Part shown: positions 8,128 through 14,481 of the stretch, one piece after another
Numbering within the stretch: position 1 is the stretch's first letter
Layout: the number at the start of each line of letters is the position of its first letter
Assembly (NCBI RefSeq): GCF_010882175.1
Contig: NZ_WKLH01000003.1
Span: 186,001 to 250,000 of the forward strand
Source: Mangrovibacterium lignilyticum
GTDB lineage: Bacteria; Bacteroidota; Bacteroidia; Bacteroidales; Prolixibacteraceae
Direction: 5' to 3'
DNA: 64,000 nt
Notes under the pieces: generated by a model
Databases searched by the model: none
What the model was told of the DNA's origin: nothing
Seen by the model: only the letters and a program-made list of their open reading frames with translations
Program-made: the position numbers and the translations under genes

Positions 8128-8948
8128 TTTAAAATCGTCACCTCTATTTTAATATCATCTTCCGGGCGGTCAAATCGGTCTGTTTTGACTGCCGCAATTT
8201 TATCCAACACATCAAATCCTTCGAGCATTTCGCCAAAAACAGTGTAGTTACCATCCAGCGATGGATAACCTCCTGCAGTTGTGTAAGCAAGGCGCTGTTC
8301 GGGCGAAAATTTGAACGGTTCGGTTTCGTTTACCTTTTGGTTGGCCAGCTCTTTTAGTTCTGCAATTCGAACATTGAAACTGTCTCGCTGTCCGGTTTTC
8401 ATCAATTCATCCAGTTCTGCCCGGTGTTCATTAAAAACCTTCTGGTTAATTTGCTGCGTGTTCCGGTAGTTCATTTGCATTTCGAGCGAGTCCAAACCTG
8501 ATTCAGTAAAAACTTCACCCTGCACAATATAGAATTGTGATCCGGATGAGCGTTTCTCCGGGTTTACATTATCTGGTTTACGAGCTGCGGCCAAAGCTCC
8601 TTTTTTGTGAATTAGTTCCGGTCGAATTTCAGCCGGAACAGTGTAATCAGGAGCGCCATTGCCCAAACGCTGGCCGGCAGACGCGTTTTTCGATTTTGGG
8701 TCGCCGCCCTGGATCATGAAATGATGGATAACCCGGTGAAAGAGCAGATCATCGTAGTAGCCATCCTTCGTCAATTTGATAAAGTTATCGCGGTGTTGAG
8801 GTGTTTCATCGTACAGCAGGAAAACCATTTTCCCGTAGTTTGTGTCAATTTCAACCTTTGTTCCTTTTGCTTGAGTTTGATCTCCGGCGCAGGAAATCTG
8901 AAAAAGGAACAAGAAAAGAAGGAGTGAGCTGTAAATTTTTGTCATCAT
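8124..8948 (-). CDS. Lipoprotein cyclophilin-type peptidyl-prolyl isomerase
   Basis: First gene of the cyclophilin operon, 274 residues. The lipobox FQISC places Cys20 at the mature N-terminus. Catalytic-site motifs are complete: FHRVIHHFMIQGG, SGSQFYIV and FGEMLEGFDVLDKI. It carries the same charged helical insert as the following gene. The mature protein probably faces the periplasm, where it would assist folding of outer-membrane or secreted proteins. A TATATTTG box lies about 120 bp upstream on this strand. Two adjacent ATGs open the gene. Confidence 0.9.
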   Translation of the reverse strand: MMTKIYSSLLLFLFLFQISCAGDQTQAKGTKVEIDTNYGKMVFLLYDETPQHRDNFIKLTKDGYYDDLLFHRVIHHFMIQGGDPKSKNASAGQRLGNGAPDYTVPAEIRPELIHKKGALAAARKPDNVNPEKRSSGSQFYIVQGEVFTESGLDSLEMQMNYRNTQQINQKVFNEHRAELDELMKTGQRDSFNVRIAELKELANQKVNETEPFKFSPEQRLAYTTAGGYPSLDGNYTVFGEMLEGFDVLDKIAAVKTDRFDRPEDDIKIEVTILK

Positions 8949-9066
8949 CTGCGTGTCAATTTAAAGAACCATTTCGTCGTAAACGAGATTGGAAAAACCG
9001 GAGTCTTTGTGATTCAATAACCTTTGAGGATTATATAATACAGATTCCGACATTTTTCATGAGTCA

Positions 9067-9074
9067 CAAATATA
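9067..9074 (-). promoter_or_regulatory. Candidate -7 box for the cyclophilin operon
   Basis: On the minus strand this reads TATATTTG, an exact match to the Bacteroidota TAnnTTTG element. No convincing TTTG -33 partner is visible at 19-21 bp, and the leader would be about 110 nt. Support is weak. Confidence 0.3.
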
Positions 9075-9141
9075 ATTATTCTGTATGGCCGAAAAAATTG
9101 AAGGATAAAAGGTCTGGAATAATATATCAGTCGGAAAAGGC

Positions 9142-9149
9142 TATTTTTG
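9142..9149 (+). promoter_or_regulatory. Candidate -7 box for the GNAT gene
   Basis: TATTTTTG matches TAnnTTTG exactly and lies 17 bp before the chosen ATG, giving a very short leader. The -33 element is not recognisable. Confidence 0.35.
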
Positions 9150-9166
9150 TGGAAACGACTATTGTT

Positions 9167-9712
9167 ATGCAAGTATTGGTTGTAGACGGATCGATTCGAT
9201 TGGAGAAGATAAAGTATTCTCATGCATTTCAGGTTTTTCAGGCCATTGATTCCAACCGGAAATTTTTGACACCCTGGTTACCGTTTGTGCAGCAAACAAG
9301 ATCGCAGGAAGACACGGAGTCATTTATTCGCTCTATTTTGGCTGAATCCGGAGAGCCCAAAGATGAAGTTTTTACGGTGTGGTACAAATCGCGCTTTGCC
9401 GGTTTAATTGGATTGAAAGAAACGGATTATCTCAACCAGAAAACGGAAATTGGTTACTGGCTCATTGAAAGCATGACCGGAAAAGGAATTATGACCAAAT
9501 CGGTTAAAACGCTAATAGATTTTTTGTTTGGTTCGATGAACATGAATCGCATACAAATAAAGTGTGGTGTTGGAAATTACCGTAGTTCAGCCATCCCAAA
9601 AAGGCTCGGATTTACTTTTGAGGGTGTTGAGCGGGATGGCGAGAAGCATCAGAGATCGTTTATTGATCTCGAAGTTTACAGTTTGTTAAAGAACGATTAC
9701 GGCAAAAGGTGA
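9167..9712 (+). CDS. GNAT-family N-acetyltransferase (RimJ/RimL type)
   Basis: Acetyl-CoA-dependent acetyltransferase of 181 residues. The frame is open much further upstream, but that extension has no family resemblance. The ATG at 9167 gives the normal GNAT start (basic strand with leucine-rich segment, then the FLTPWLP region typical of RimL/YdaF). Later motifs are TEIGYWL and the acetyl-CoA loop around GKGIMTKS, then the SSAIPKRLGFTFEG segment seen in ribosomal-protein acetyltransferases. The substrate cannot be predicted more closely. It is divergent from the cyclophilin operon. Confidence 0.82.
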   Translation: MQVLVVDGSIRLEKIKYSHAFQVFQAIDSNRKFLTPWLPFVQQTRSQEDTESFIRSILAESGEPKDEVFTVWYKSRFAGLIGLKETDYLNQKTEIGYWLIESMTGKGIMTKSVKTLIDFLFGSMNMNRIQIKCGVGNYRSSAIPKRLGFTFEGVERDGEKHQRSFIDLEVYSLLKNDYGKR

Positions 9713-9899
9713 AAACAGACATGACATTAAGTTGAATAAATCTTCTTTATATATCATATGGTTCAAAATACTGCTAAAAATAACCTAATAGGCAGGTTGT
9801 GTTTGTTTTTATGTCGAATTGAGACTTTTGTTTTTTCTCTTAGATGATCAGCATTCAATATTTTAAAGTTAGAATCGTTTAATAATTTGTTCGATTTTT

Positions 9900-9907
9900 T
9901 AATTTTG
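9900..9907 (+). promoter_or_regulatory. Candidate -7 box for the ACP-like gene
   Basis: TAATTTTG fits TAnnTTTG exactly, 28 bp before the first ATG. The A/T-rich 223-bp stretch 9713-9935 contains no other clear element. Confidence 0.35.
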
Positions 9908-9935
9908 AACAGAATTTGATAATCATTCTAGCCAT

Positions 9936-10196
9936 TTGATTATCGGAAAATTAAGGAAAATGGAAAATAAGACAACTAGAAGAACCTTGTACAAAGTACT
10001 TCGGAAGACAGGGGTGTCCAGGGATGATATTGAACTGGATGCCTCATTTCAGGAAGACTTGAAGTTCGATCAGTTAGATTGGACATTGTTTCTATTTTAT
10101 CTGGAGGAGTCGTTTAACATCGCCATTGAAGACGATCAGGCGATTAAACTTCACCAAGTAAAAGATTCATTGGAATTATTAGAAAACATTGCCTAA
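9936..10196 (+). CDS. Acyl-carrier-protein-like protein lacking the prosthetic-group serine
   Basis: An 86-residue four-helix acyl-carrier fold is predicted from alignment by eye: an acidic helix with FQEDLKFDQLDW, then LEESFNIAIEDDQA, then VKDSLELLENI. In true ACPs the second helix begins with DSL, whose serine carries phosphopantetheine. Here the codon at 10071-10073 is CAG, giving DQL (Gln46), so it cannot be charged in the usual way. A second ATG at 9960 would remove eight residues and is equally plausible. It stands alone, with no fatty-acid or polyketide genes nearby, and ends in an intrinsic terminator. Confidence 0.72.
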   Translation: MIIGKLRKMENKTTRRTLYKVLRKTGVSRDDIELDASFQEDLKFDQLDWTLFLFYLEESFNIAIEDDQAIKLHQVKDSLELLENIA

Positions 10197-10223
10197 AGGG
10201 TATATTTAGTTTAGTTAGTTAAG

Positions 10224-10258
10224 AAGGGTTATTTCGTGAGAAATAGCCCTTTTTTTTA
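10224..10258 (+). terminator. Intrinsic terminator after the ACP-like gene
   Basis: A 12-bp stem with one G-U pair (arms 10224-10235 and 10240-10251), a GTGA loop and a run of eight or more T. Confidence 0.85.
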
Positions 10259-10334
10259 TTCATTCGATTGCTTAATCGAACCATATTCCATAACTTCTGT
10301 TCCTAATTCAAAACAATCAATTTAATTTTTTATT

Positions 10335-11147
10335 ATGGAAATGTTTGACAATTTTTCCCAGTTCATCAAGGGACTGGCATTGACTTATGGTTTGAAAGCT
10401 ATCGCGGCTGTAATTGCTTTAATTATTGGTCTCTGGGTCATCAAGGTAATTGTTAAGGCACTGGCAGCATTAATGGAGAAAAAGGAGGTGGATCCTTCTC
10501 TCCGTGGTTTTATTAACAGTCTGACTGGAATTCTTTTGAAAGTAATGTTGGTGATTACTGTCATTAGTATGCTGGGGATTCAAATGACTTCTTTTGTTGC
10601 TATTCTTGGTGCTGCTGGTTTGGCAGTTGGTATGGCACTTTCCGGAACGCTTCAGAATTTTGCAGGTGGAGTTATGTTGTTAATATTTAAGCCTTTTAAA
10701 GTTGGCGATTTCATCGAGGCGCAAGGATATGCCGGAGTCGTTTCTGAAATTCAGATTTTCATTACCGTTCTGAAAACACCAGACAATAAAACAATTATTA
10801 TACCCAATGGCGGCTTGTCTACCGGCTCGTTAATTAACTATTCAGCAGAGTCAACACGTCGTGTCGATTTTTCCTTTGGTATTGCATATGGTGATAGCTA
10901 TGATGATGCTAAAGCATTGCTTTTAAAATTGATTAAAGCGGATGGTCGTATTCTGACAACTCCGGAACCTTTTATCGTTTTGGGTGCCTTAGCTGATAGT
11001 TCGGTCAATATTACTGTTCGTGTTTGGGCGAAGAGCGGAGATTATTGGGGCGTATTTTTCGATATGAATGAAAAGGTTTATAAGGAATTCGATAAGAACG
11101 GGTTGCACATTCCTTTCCCACAAATGGATGTTCATCTGGATAAATAA
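10335..11147 (+). CDS. mscS: Small-conductance mechanosensitive channel (MscS family)
   Basis: Inner-membrane channel that opens on membrane tension during osmotic downshock. The 270-residue protein is the compact E. coli-like form: three N-terminal helices, the pore-lining TM3 with the Gly/Ala pattern GAAGLAVGMALSGTLQNFAGG (in two parts), then the cytoplasmic beta domain with FKVGDFIEAQG and IIIPNG. The start could be the first ATG or the one two codons later. The next gene starts 6 bp after the stop, so the two are probably co-transcribed. Confidence 0.95.
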   Translation: MEMFDNFSQFIKGLALTYGLKAIAAVIALIIGLWVIKVIVKALAALMEKKEVDPSLRGFINSLTGILLKVMLVITVISMLGIQMTSFVAILGAAGLAVGMALSGTLQNFAGGVMLLIFKPFKVGDFIEAQGYAGVVSEIQIFITVLKTPDNKTIIIPNGGLSTGSLINYSAESTRRVDFSFGIAYGDSYDDAKALLLKLIKADGRILTTPEPFIVLGALADSSVNITVRVWAKSGDYWGVFFDMNEKVYKEFDKNGLHIPFPQMDVHLDK

Positions 11148-11153
11148 CTTACA

Positions 11154-12038
11154 ATGAAGAAATTTTTGATCTTAGTTTTTATGCTGCCTCTTTTGGGGAC
11201 AGCACAAACTCCTGCTGATACTGTTAAGGTTTGGACGAGAGGGGGAATGGTCTCTGCGAATTTTAGCCAGGTGTCTCTGTCGAATTGGGTTGCTGGTGGT
11301 AAAAGTTCGGCTTCGGGAACTTTTCTGGTTAATTTATTCAGTAATTATAAAAAGGATAAAGTTAGTTGGGAAAATACGTTGGACCTTGGCTATGGTCTTT
11401 TAAAGGAAGAAGATAGCAAGACAGTAAAGTCGGATGATAAGATTGACCTGAGTTCTAAGTTCGGCTATCAGGCCAAAGGAAATATGTTTTATTCGGCATT
11501 GTTTAATTTTAAATCTCAGTTTACGAAGGGGTACAAATATCCTGATACGGATACGCCAATTTCCCGCTTTTTGGCACCGGGGTATTTTACCTTGGCATTG
11601 GGTCTTGATTATAAACCCAGCGATCATTTTTCGCTGTTTGTTTCTCCTCTAACTGGCAAGCTTACCCTTGTCACCGATGATTTATTGTCGGCGGCTGGTG
11701 ATTTTGGTGTTGATCCGGGGAGTAAAACCAAATGGGAGCTGGGAGCCTATTTTAAGGCCGCTGTGAAATATGAGATTATGAAGAATGTTTCTCTGGATTC
11801 TAAATTTGATGTTTTCTCGAATTATATTGATCAGCCACAAAATATGGATGTCAGTTGGGACGTGAAGATTAACATGAAAATCAATGACTATCTATCAGCT
11901 AACCTTAATACAAACCTGATCTATGATAACGATATTAAGATCGAGTTCGACGACAATGGAGATGGTGTTGTTGATCGGAAAGGACCTCGGGTTCAGTTTA
12001 AGGAGCTCTTTGGTATTGGTCTTAATTTGAAGTTTTGA
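11154..12038 (+). CDS. DUF3078-type outer-membrane protein
   Basis: Exported protein of 294 residues with a short signal peptide ending near TAQT. The mature start WTRGGMVSANFSQVSLSNW, followed by AGGKSS, is the pattern of the Bacteroidota DUF3078 family. Alternating hydrophobic strands and a terminal aromatic-rich strand ending in phenylalanine suggest an outer-membrane beta-barrel. The function of the family is not known to me. It is the second gene after mscS. The non-coding RNA array starts about 80 bp downstream. Confidence 0.78.
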   Translation: MKKFLILVFMLPLLGTAQTPADTVKVWTRGGMVSANFSQVSLSNWVAGGKSSASGTFLVNLFSNYKKDKVSWENTLDLGYGLLKEEDSKTVKSDDKIDLSSKFGYQAKGNMFYSALFNFKSQFTKGYKYPDTDTPISRFLAPGYFTLALGLDYKPSDHFSLFVSPLTGKLTLVTDDLLSAAGDFGVDPGSKTKWELGAYFKAAVKYEIMKNVSLDSKFDVFSNYIDQPQNMDVSWDVKINMKINDYLSANLNTNLIYDNDIKIEFDDNGDGVVDRKGPRVQFKELFGIGLNLKF

Positions 12039-12120
12039 TCTGCCAAAGCATTCGTTCATATCTTGAAAGTGATAGTTTGAACGTTGATACAGCGCATTCA
12101 TATAATTTTCTGGAAATAGC

Positions 12121-12152
12121 TTGACATGGATGGGTTTCATAGCTTAACTTTG
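12121..12152 (+). promoter_or_regulatory. Promoter of ncRNA copy 1
   Basis: TTGAC at 12121-12125, 19-bp spacer, TAACTTTG at 12145-12152. The second box is an exact TAnnTTTG match and the spacing is that of Bacteroidota housekeeping promoters. It places transcription start at about 12155-12159. Confidence 0.72.
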
Positions 12153-12156
12153 TTGT

Positions 12157-12262
12157 GCTTTTAGAATATACCACGTATAGTTAAACCAGTTTTATTTTTC
12201 TCTTTCATTCCACTCTTAAGCGCACAAGCATTCCAAGCCGGTAGACTCCTACCGGCTTTTTT
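12157..12262 (+). ncRNA. Tandem small RNA, copy 1
   Basis: About 106 nt from the predicted start to the end of the T-tract. The first 85 nt (12157-12241) are identical in all four copies. Visible parts are a 5' hairpin TATAC-CAC-GTATA, an A/U-rich segment, a long pyrimidine-rich stretch (TTTTTCTCTTTCATTCC) that looks unpaired, and an intrinsic terminator. The terminator has 10-bp arms 12235-12244 and 12249-12258, loop ACTC and six T. No long ORF runs through it. No known RNA family was recognised. The strand is set by the T-tract and promoter. Confidence 0.75.
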
Positions 12263-12405
12263 CTTGTCTTTTCTTTCCGCAATTTTAGTGGGAACCATCG
12301 AGCATGGCTGAGTCTCTTAGCACACGGATTTTAATGCTTCAAACACGATTGGACAGTAAAATAACCGTTCAGTGCAGAATGAGTAAGTGACTAAAAGATG
12401 TTAAT

Positions 12406-12427
12406 AGCTGAAATGATAGTTTCAGCT
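12406..12427. repeat. Hairpin in spacer 1-2, copy a
   Basis: 8-bp perfect arms AGCTGAAA/TTTCAGCT around the loop TGATAG. It recurs at 12773-12794 within a longer shared block (TTCTGAAATTGCTACTTCG and further) although the rest of the two spacers has diverged. There is no T-tract, so it is not a terminator. Confidence 0.6.
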
Positions 12428-12486
12428 TCTGAAATTGCTACTTCGAACAATGGAATCGACATTTCACACAATCCCGGAAATATCGC

Positions 12487-12518
12487 TTGACTTGAATGGG
12501 TTTGATGACTTAACTTTG
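12487..12518 (+). promoter_or_regulatory. Promoter of ncRNA copy 2
   Basis: TTGAC 12487-12491, 19-bp spacer, TAACTTTG 12511-12518. Boxes and spacing are the same as for copy 1. Confidence 0.72.
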
Positions 12519-12522
12519 TTAT

Positions 12523-12628
12523 GCTTTTAGAATATACCACGTATAGTTAAACCAGTTTTATTTTTCTCTTTCATTCCACTCTTAAGCGCACAAGCATTCC
12601 AAGCCGGTAGATTCCTACCGGCTTTTTT
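12523..12628 (+). ncRNA. Tandem small RNA, copy 2
   Basis: Identical to copy 1 through 85 nt (12523-12607). The only internal difference in the 106 nt is in the terminator loop (ATTC instead of ACTC), which leaves the stem unchanged. Terminator arms are 12601-12610 and 12615-12624, followed by six T. It starts 366 bp after copy 1. A further shared stretch of about 25 nt follows the T-tract (to about 12653). Confidence 0.75.
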
Positions 12629-12772
12629 CTTGTCTTTTCTTTCCGCAATTTCAGTGCGAATCCATTAAGCATAGCTGAAGCTTTCAGAGCATGGATTCTA
12701 ATGTTTCAGGCACGATTGGATTGCGAAATAACTCTTCGGTGTAAGTCGCGTGCATGACTAAATTATTTTAAT

Positions 12773-12794
12773 AGCTGAAATGATAGTTTCAGCT
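12773..12794. repeat. Hairpin in spacer 2-3, copy b
   Basis: Same AGCTGAAA-TGATAG-TTTCAGCT element as at 12406-12427, in the same position relative to the next promoter (about 60-80 bp upstream). It is absent from the spacer before copy 4. Confidence 0.6.
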
Positions 12795-12853
12795 TCTGAA
12801 ATTGCTACTTCGAACAATGGAATTGCTTTTCCGTAACTTCCGGGAAATATCTC

Positions 12854-12885
12854 TTGACTTGAATGGGTTTGATGACTTAACTTTG
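12854..12885 (+). promoter_or_regulatory. Promoter of ncRNA copy 3
   Basis: TTGAC 12854-12858, 19-bp spacer, TAACTTTG 12878-12885. The spacer sequence is the same as for copy 2. Confidence 0.72.
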
Positions 12886-12889
12886 TTAT

Positions 12890-12995
12890 GCTTTTAGAAT
12901 ATACCACGTATAGTTAAACCAGTTTTATTTTTCTCTTTCATTCCACTCTTAAGCGCACAAGCATTCCAAGCCGGTAGACTCCTACCGGCTTTTTT
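12890..12995 (+). ncRNA. Tandem small RNA, copy 3
   Basis: Identical to copy 1 throughout the predicted 106 nt. Terminator arms are 12968-12977 and 12982-12991, loop ACTC, followed by six T. It starts 367 bp after copy 2. Similarity with the earlier units stops abruptly after the T-tract, at about 13001. Confidence 0.75.
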
Positions 12996-13265
12996 CTTGT
13001 CCCATTGATGTTATTGTGATTAGAGTTTTGTACGAGTTGATCAGGAGTTTTCAGTTAATTTTCTCTGGGAATTTCACACAAATACTTATTGTAATATTGA
13101 CGTATTCGCTTGATTTATGCGTCCTTCTTCAATTTTAAGTGGCATTTTCAATATATCGAACCGAAAATGGGCAAATTCCTGATAACTGGAATTGCCTATT
13201 CATGTGTTGAAAAATGGTCTTCGTTTATTGAAATAGCTTATTGGTACAATTGACGGTGTATACAC

Positions 13266-13296
13266 TTGACTGACATCAGTCCTTGAAGTACCTTAG
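13266..13296 (+). promoter_or_regulatory. Diverged promoter of ncRNA copy 4
   Basis: TTGAC 13266-13270, 18-bp spacer, TACCTTAG 13289-13296, which matches TAnnTTTG with one change and sits at the aligned position of the other three promoters. The surrounding sequence is unrelated to the other copies, so the boxes appear individually conserved. Confidence 0.6.
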
Positions 13297-13300
13297 TCTT

Positions 13301-13406
13301 GCTTTTAGAATATACCACGTATAGTTAAACCAGTTTTATTTTTCTCTTTCATTCCACTCTTAAGCGCACAAGCATTCCAAGCCGGCAGTCTCTCTGCCGG
13401 CTTACT
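13301..13406 (+). ncRNA. Tandem small RNA, copy 4 (covariant terminator stem)
   Basis: Same 85-nt core (13301-13385). Its terminator stem is AAGCCGGCAG (13379-13388) with CTGCCGGCTT (13394-13403): one T-A pair of the other copies has become C-G on both sides, a compensatory change. The loop is TCTCT. The T-tract is weaker (CTTACTTATTTT) and runs into the stop codon of the convergent S4 gene, so termination may serve both strands. It starts 411 bp after copy 3, with an unrelated spacer. Confidence 0.72.
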
Positions 13407-13612
13407 TATTTTACAAGGATTTGTTGTCCGTCAAACTCAATAATATCTCCGGTACGGATTTTTGCTCGTTTTCGGAATTCCGTTTCTCCGTTCAATTTCA
13501 CAAAACCATCTTCAACAAATAATTTTGCTTGTCCGCCTGATTCTACCAAGTGAAGCAATTTGAGTAATTTTATCAATTCGATATATTCCGTGGTTAATTC
13601 AAATTCAATCAT
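13406..13612 (-). CDS. Small S4-domain RNA-binding protein (YbcJ/YaaA-like)
   Basis: A 68-residue protein made up almost entirely of one S4 domain: LIKLLKLLHLVESGGQAK, then VKLNGETEFRKRAKIRTGDIIEF split by a short turn. S4 domains bind structured RNA; stand-alone versions are linked to ribosomes or translation. It is the last gene of a probable three-gene minus-strand cluster and converges on ncRNA copy 4, with the stop codon immediately next to the RNA's terminator. Confidence 0.87.
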   Translation of the reverse strand: MIEFELTTEYIELIKLLKLLHLVESGGQAKLFVEDGFVKLNGETEFRKRAKIRTGDIIEFDGQQILVK

Positions 13613-13621
13613 ATTTTCTAT

Positions 13622-13975
13622 CTATAGCTTTTGTAATTCTTCTTTTTGTTTTTTCGTAAGCTTAGCAACAATCAGGTTGTACGAATCGTCAATCCATTCC
13701 TCTATTTGTTTGTCGCTTACTGATCCATCGATGCGGATCGTATTCCAATGAATTTTACTCATGTGATAGCCAGGACTGACACACGAGTACTTTTCACGCA
13801 ATTCAATGGCTTCATCCGGGTCACATTTCAGATTGACGCTCAGGTCGCTTTCAATATCTGTCAAAGCAAACATTTTCCCCATGACTTTAAAAACAAGGGT
13901 AGTTTCATCGAAAGGAAAACCTTCTGTTGTCCCTTTTTTTGAGATACAGTACGCTCGAAGTTCTTCAATGTTCAT
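13622..13975 (-). CDS. MmcQ/YjbR-family protein
   Basis: 117 residues with the YjbR/MmcQ pattern: an N-terminal helix, EGFPFDETTLVFKVMGKMFA, LNLKCDP-like strand, SPGYHMSKIHWNTI and a C-terminal helical pair. The fold is a CyaY-like DNA-binding type and the cellular role is not settled. Nine bases separate it from the S4 gene and 21 from yraN, so these three are probably co-transcribed. Confidence 0.88.
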   Translation of the reverse strand: MNIEELRAYCISKKGTTEGFPFDETTLVFKVMGKMFALTDIESDLSVNLKCDPDEAIELREKYSCVSPGYHMSKIHWNTIRIDGSVSDKQIEEWIDDSYNLIVAKLTKKQKEELQKL

Positions 13976-13996
13976 GGGGTAAAATTATAGATTATT

Positions 13997-14359
13997 TCAG
14001 GCGGTTGGGTAAAAGGCGTCCTTATAATGCTCCAATTCGTATGCATCGTTCTGAAAAATGATGGCAATCACATCAAATCGCGTATCACAATGGCTATCGG
14101 TTTTGAAAATATAGGCTTCAGCGGCTTCAATCAAAAAGCGAATTTTTCGGGTACCAACAGCTTCGCTAGGATGTTCAAAGGCTGTGCCGGTTCTGGCTTT
14201 TACCTCAACGATTACCAATTCATCTCCGTCTTTAGCAATGATGTCGATTTCGTAATGATGAAAATGCCAATTAGTCGCCAGAATCTTGTAACCTAGTTTT
14301 TGAAGATACTCCCGGGCAATTTGTTCTCCTTTATCGCCTAATTCTTTTTGTTTGGTCAT
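13997..14359 (-). CDS. yraN: YraN/UPF0102 family nuclease-like protein
   Basis: 120-residue protein with the restriction-endonuclease-like core of UPF0102: GEQIAREYLQKLGYKIL, YEIDIIAKDGDELVIVEVKART (shown here as two linked motifs) and the RFDVIAI strand. The Glu-Asp-(E-x-K) catalytic triad residues are present. The family is linked to Holliday-junction or recombination functions by homology only. It is probably the first gene of the yraN-yjbR-S4 cluster. Confidence 0.92.
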   Translation of the reverse strand: MTKQKELGDKGEQIAREYLQKLGYKILATNWHFHHYEIDIIAKDGDELVIVEVKARTGTAFEHPSEAVGTRKIRFLIEAAEAYIFKTDSHCDTRFDVIAIIFQNDAYELEHYKDAFYPTA

Positions 14360-14481
14360 TGGTTTTATTTAAAAAAGGAAGTTAGGGCATTTTATGAAAG
14401 AATCAAATGTTGTAAATTATAGAGGAACTTTTAATCAGGTAGTTTGTTGAATTAATTCAAACATTTGTTTTAAATTGTGAT

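Noticed and set aside
12121-13406. CRISPR array reading of the regular repeats
   Set aside because: Repeats are about 106 nt with 260-305 nt intervals, carry promoters and terminators, and the intervals are partly similar to each other. No cas gene is near.
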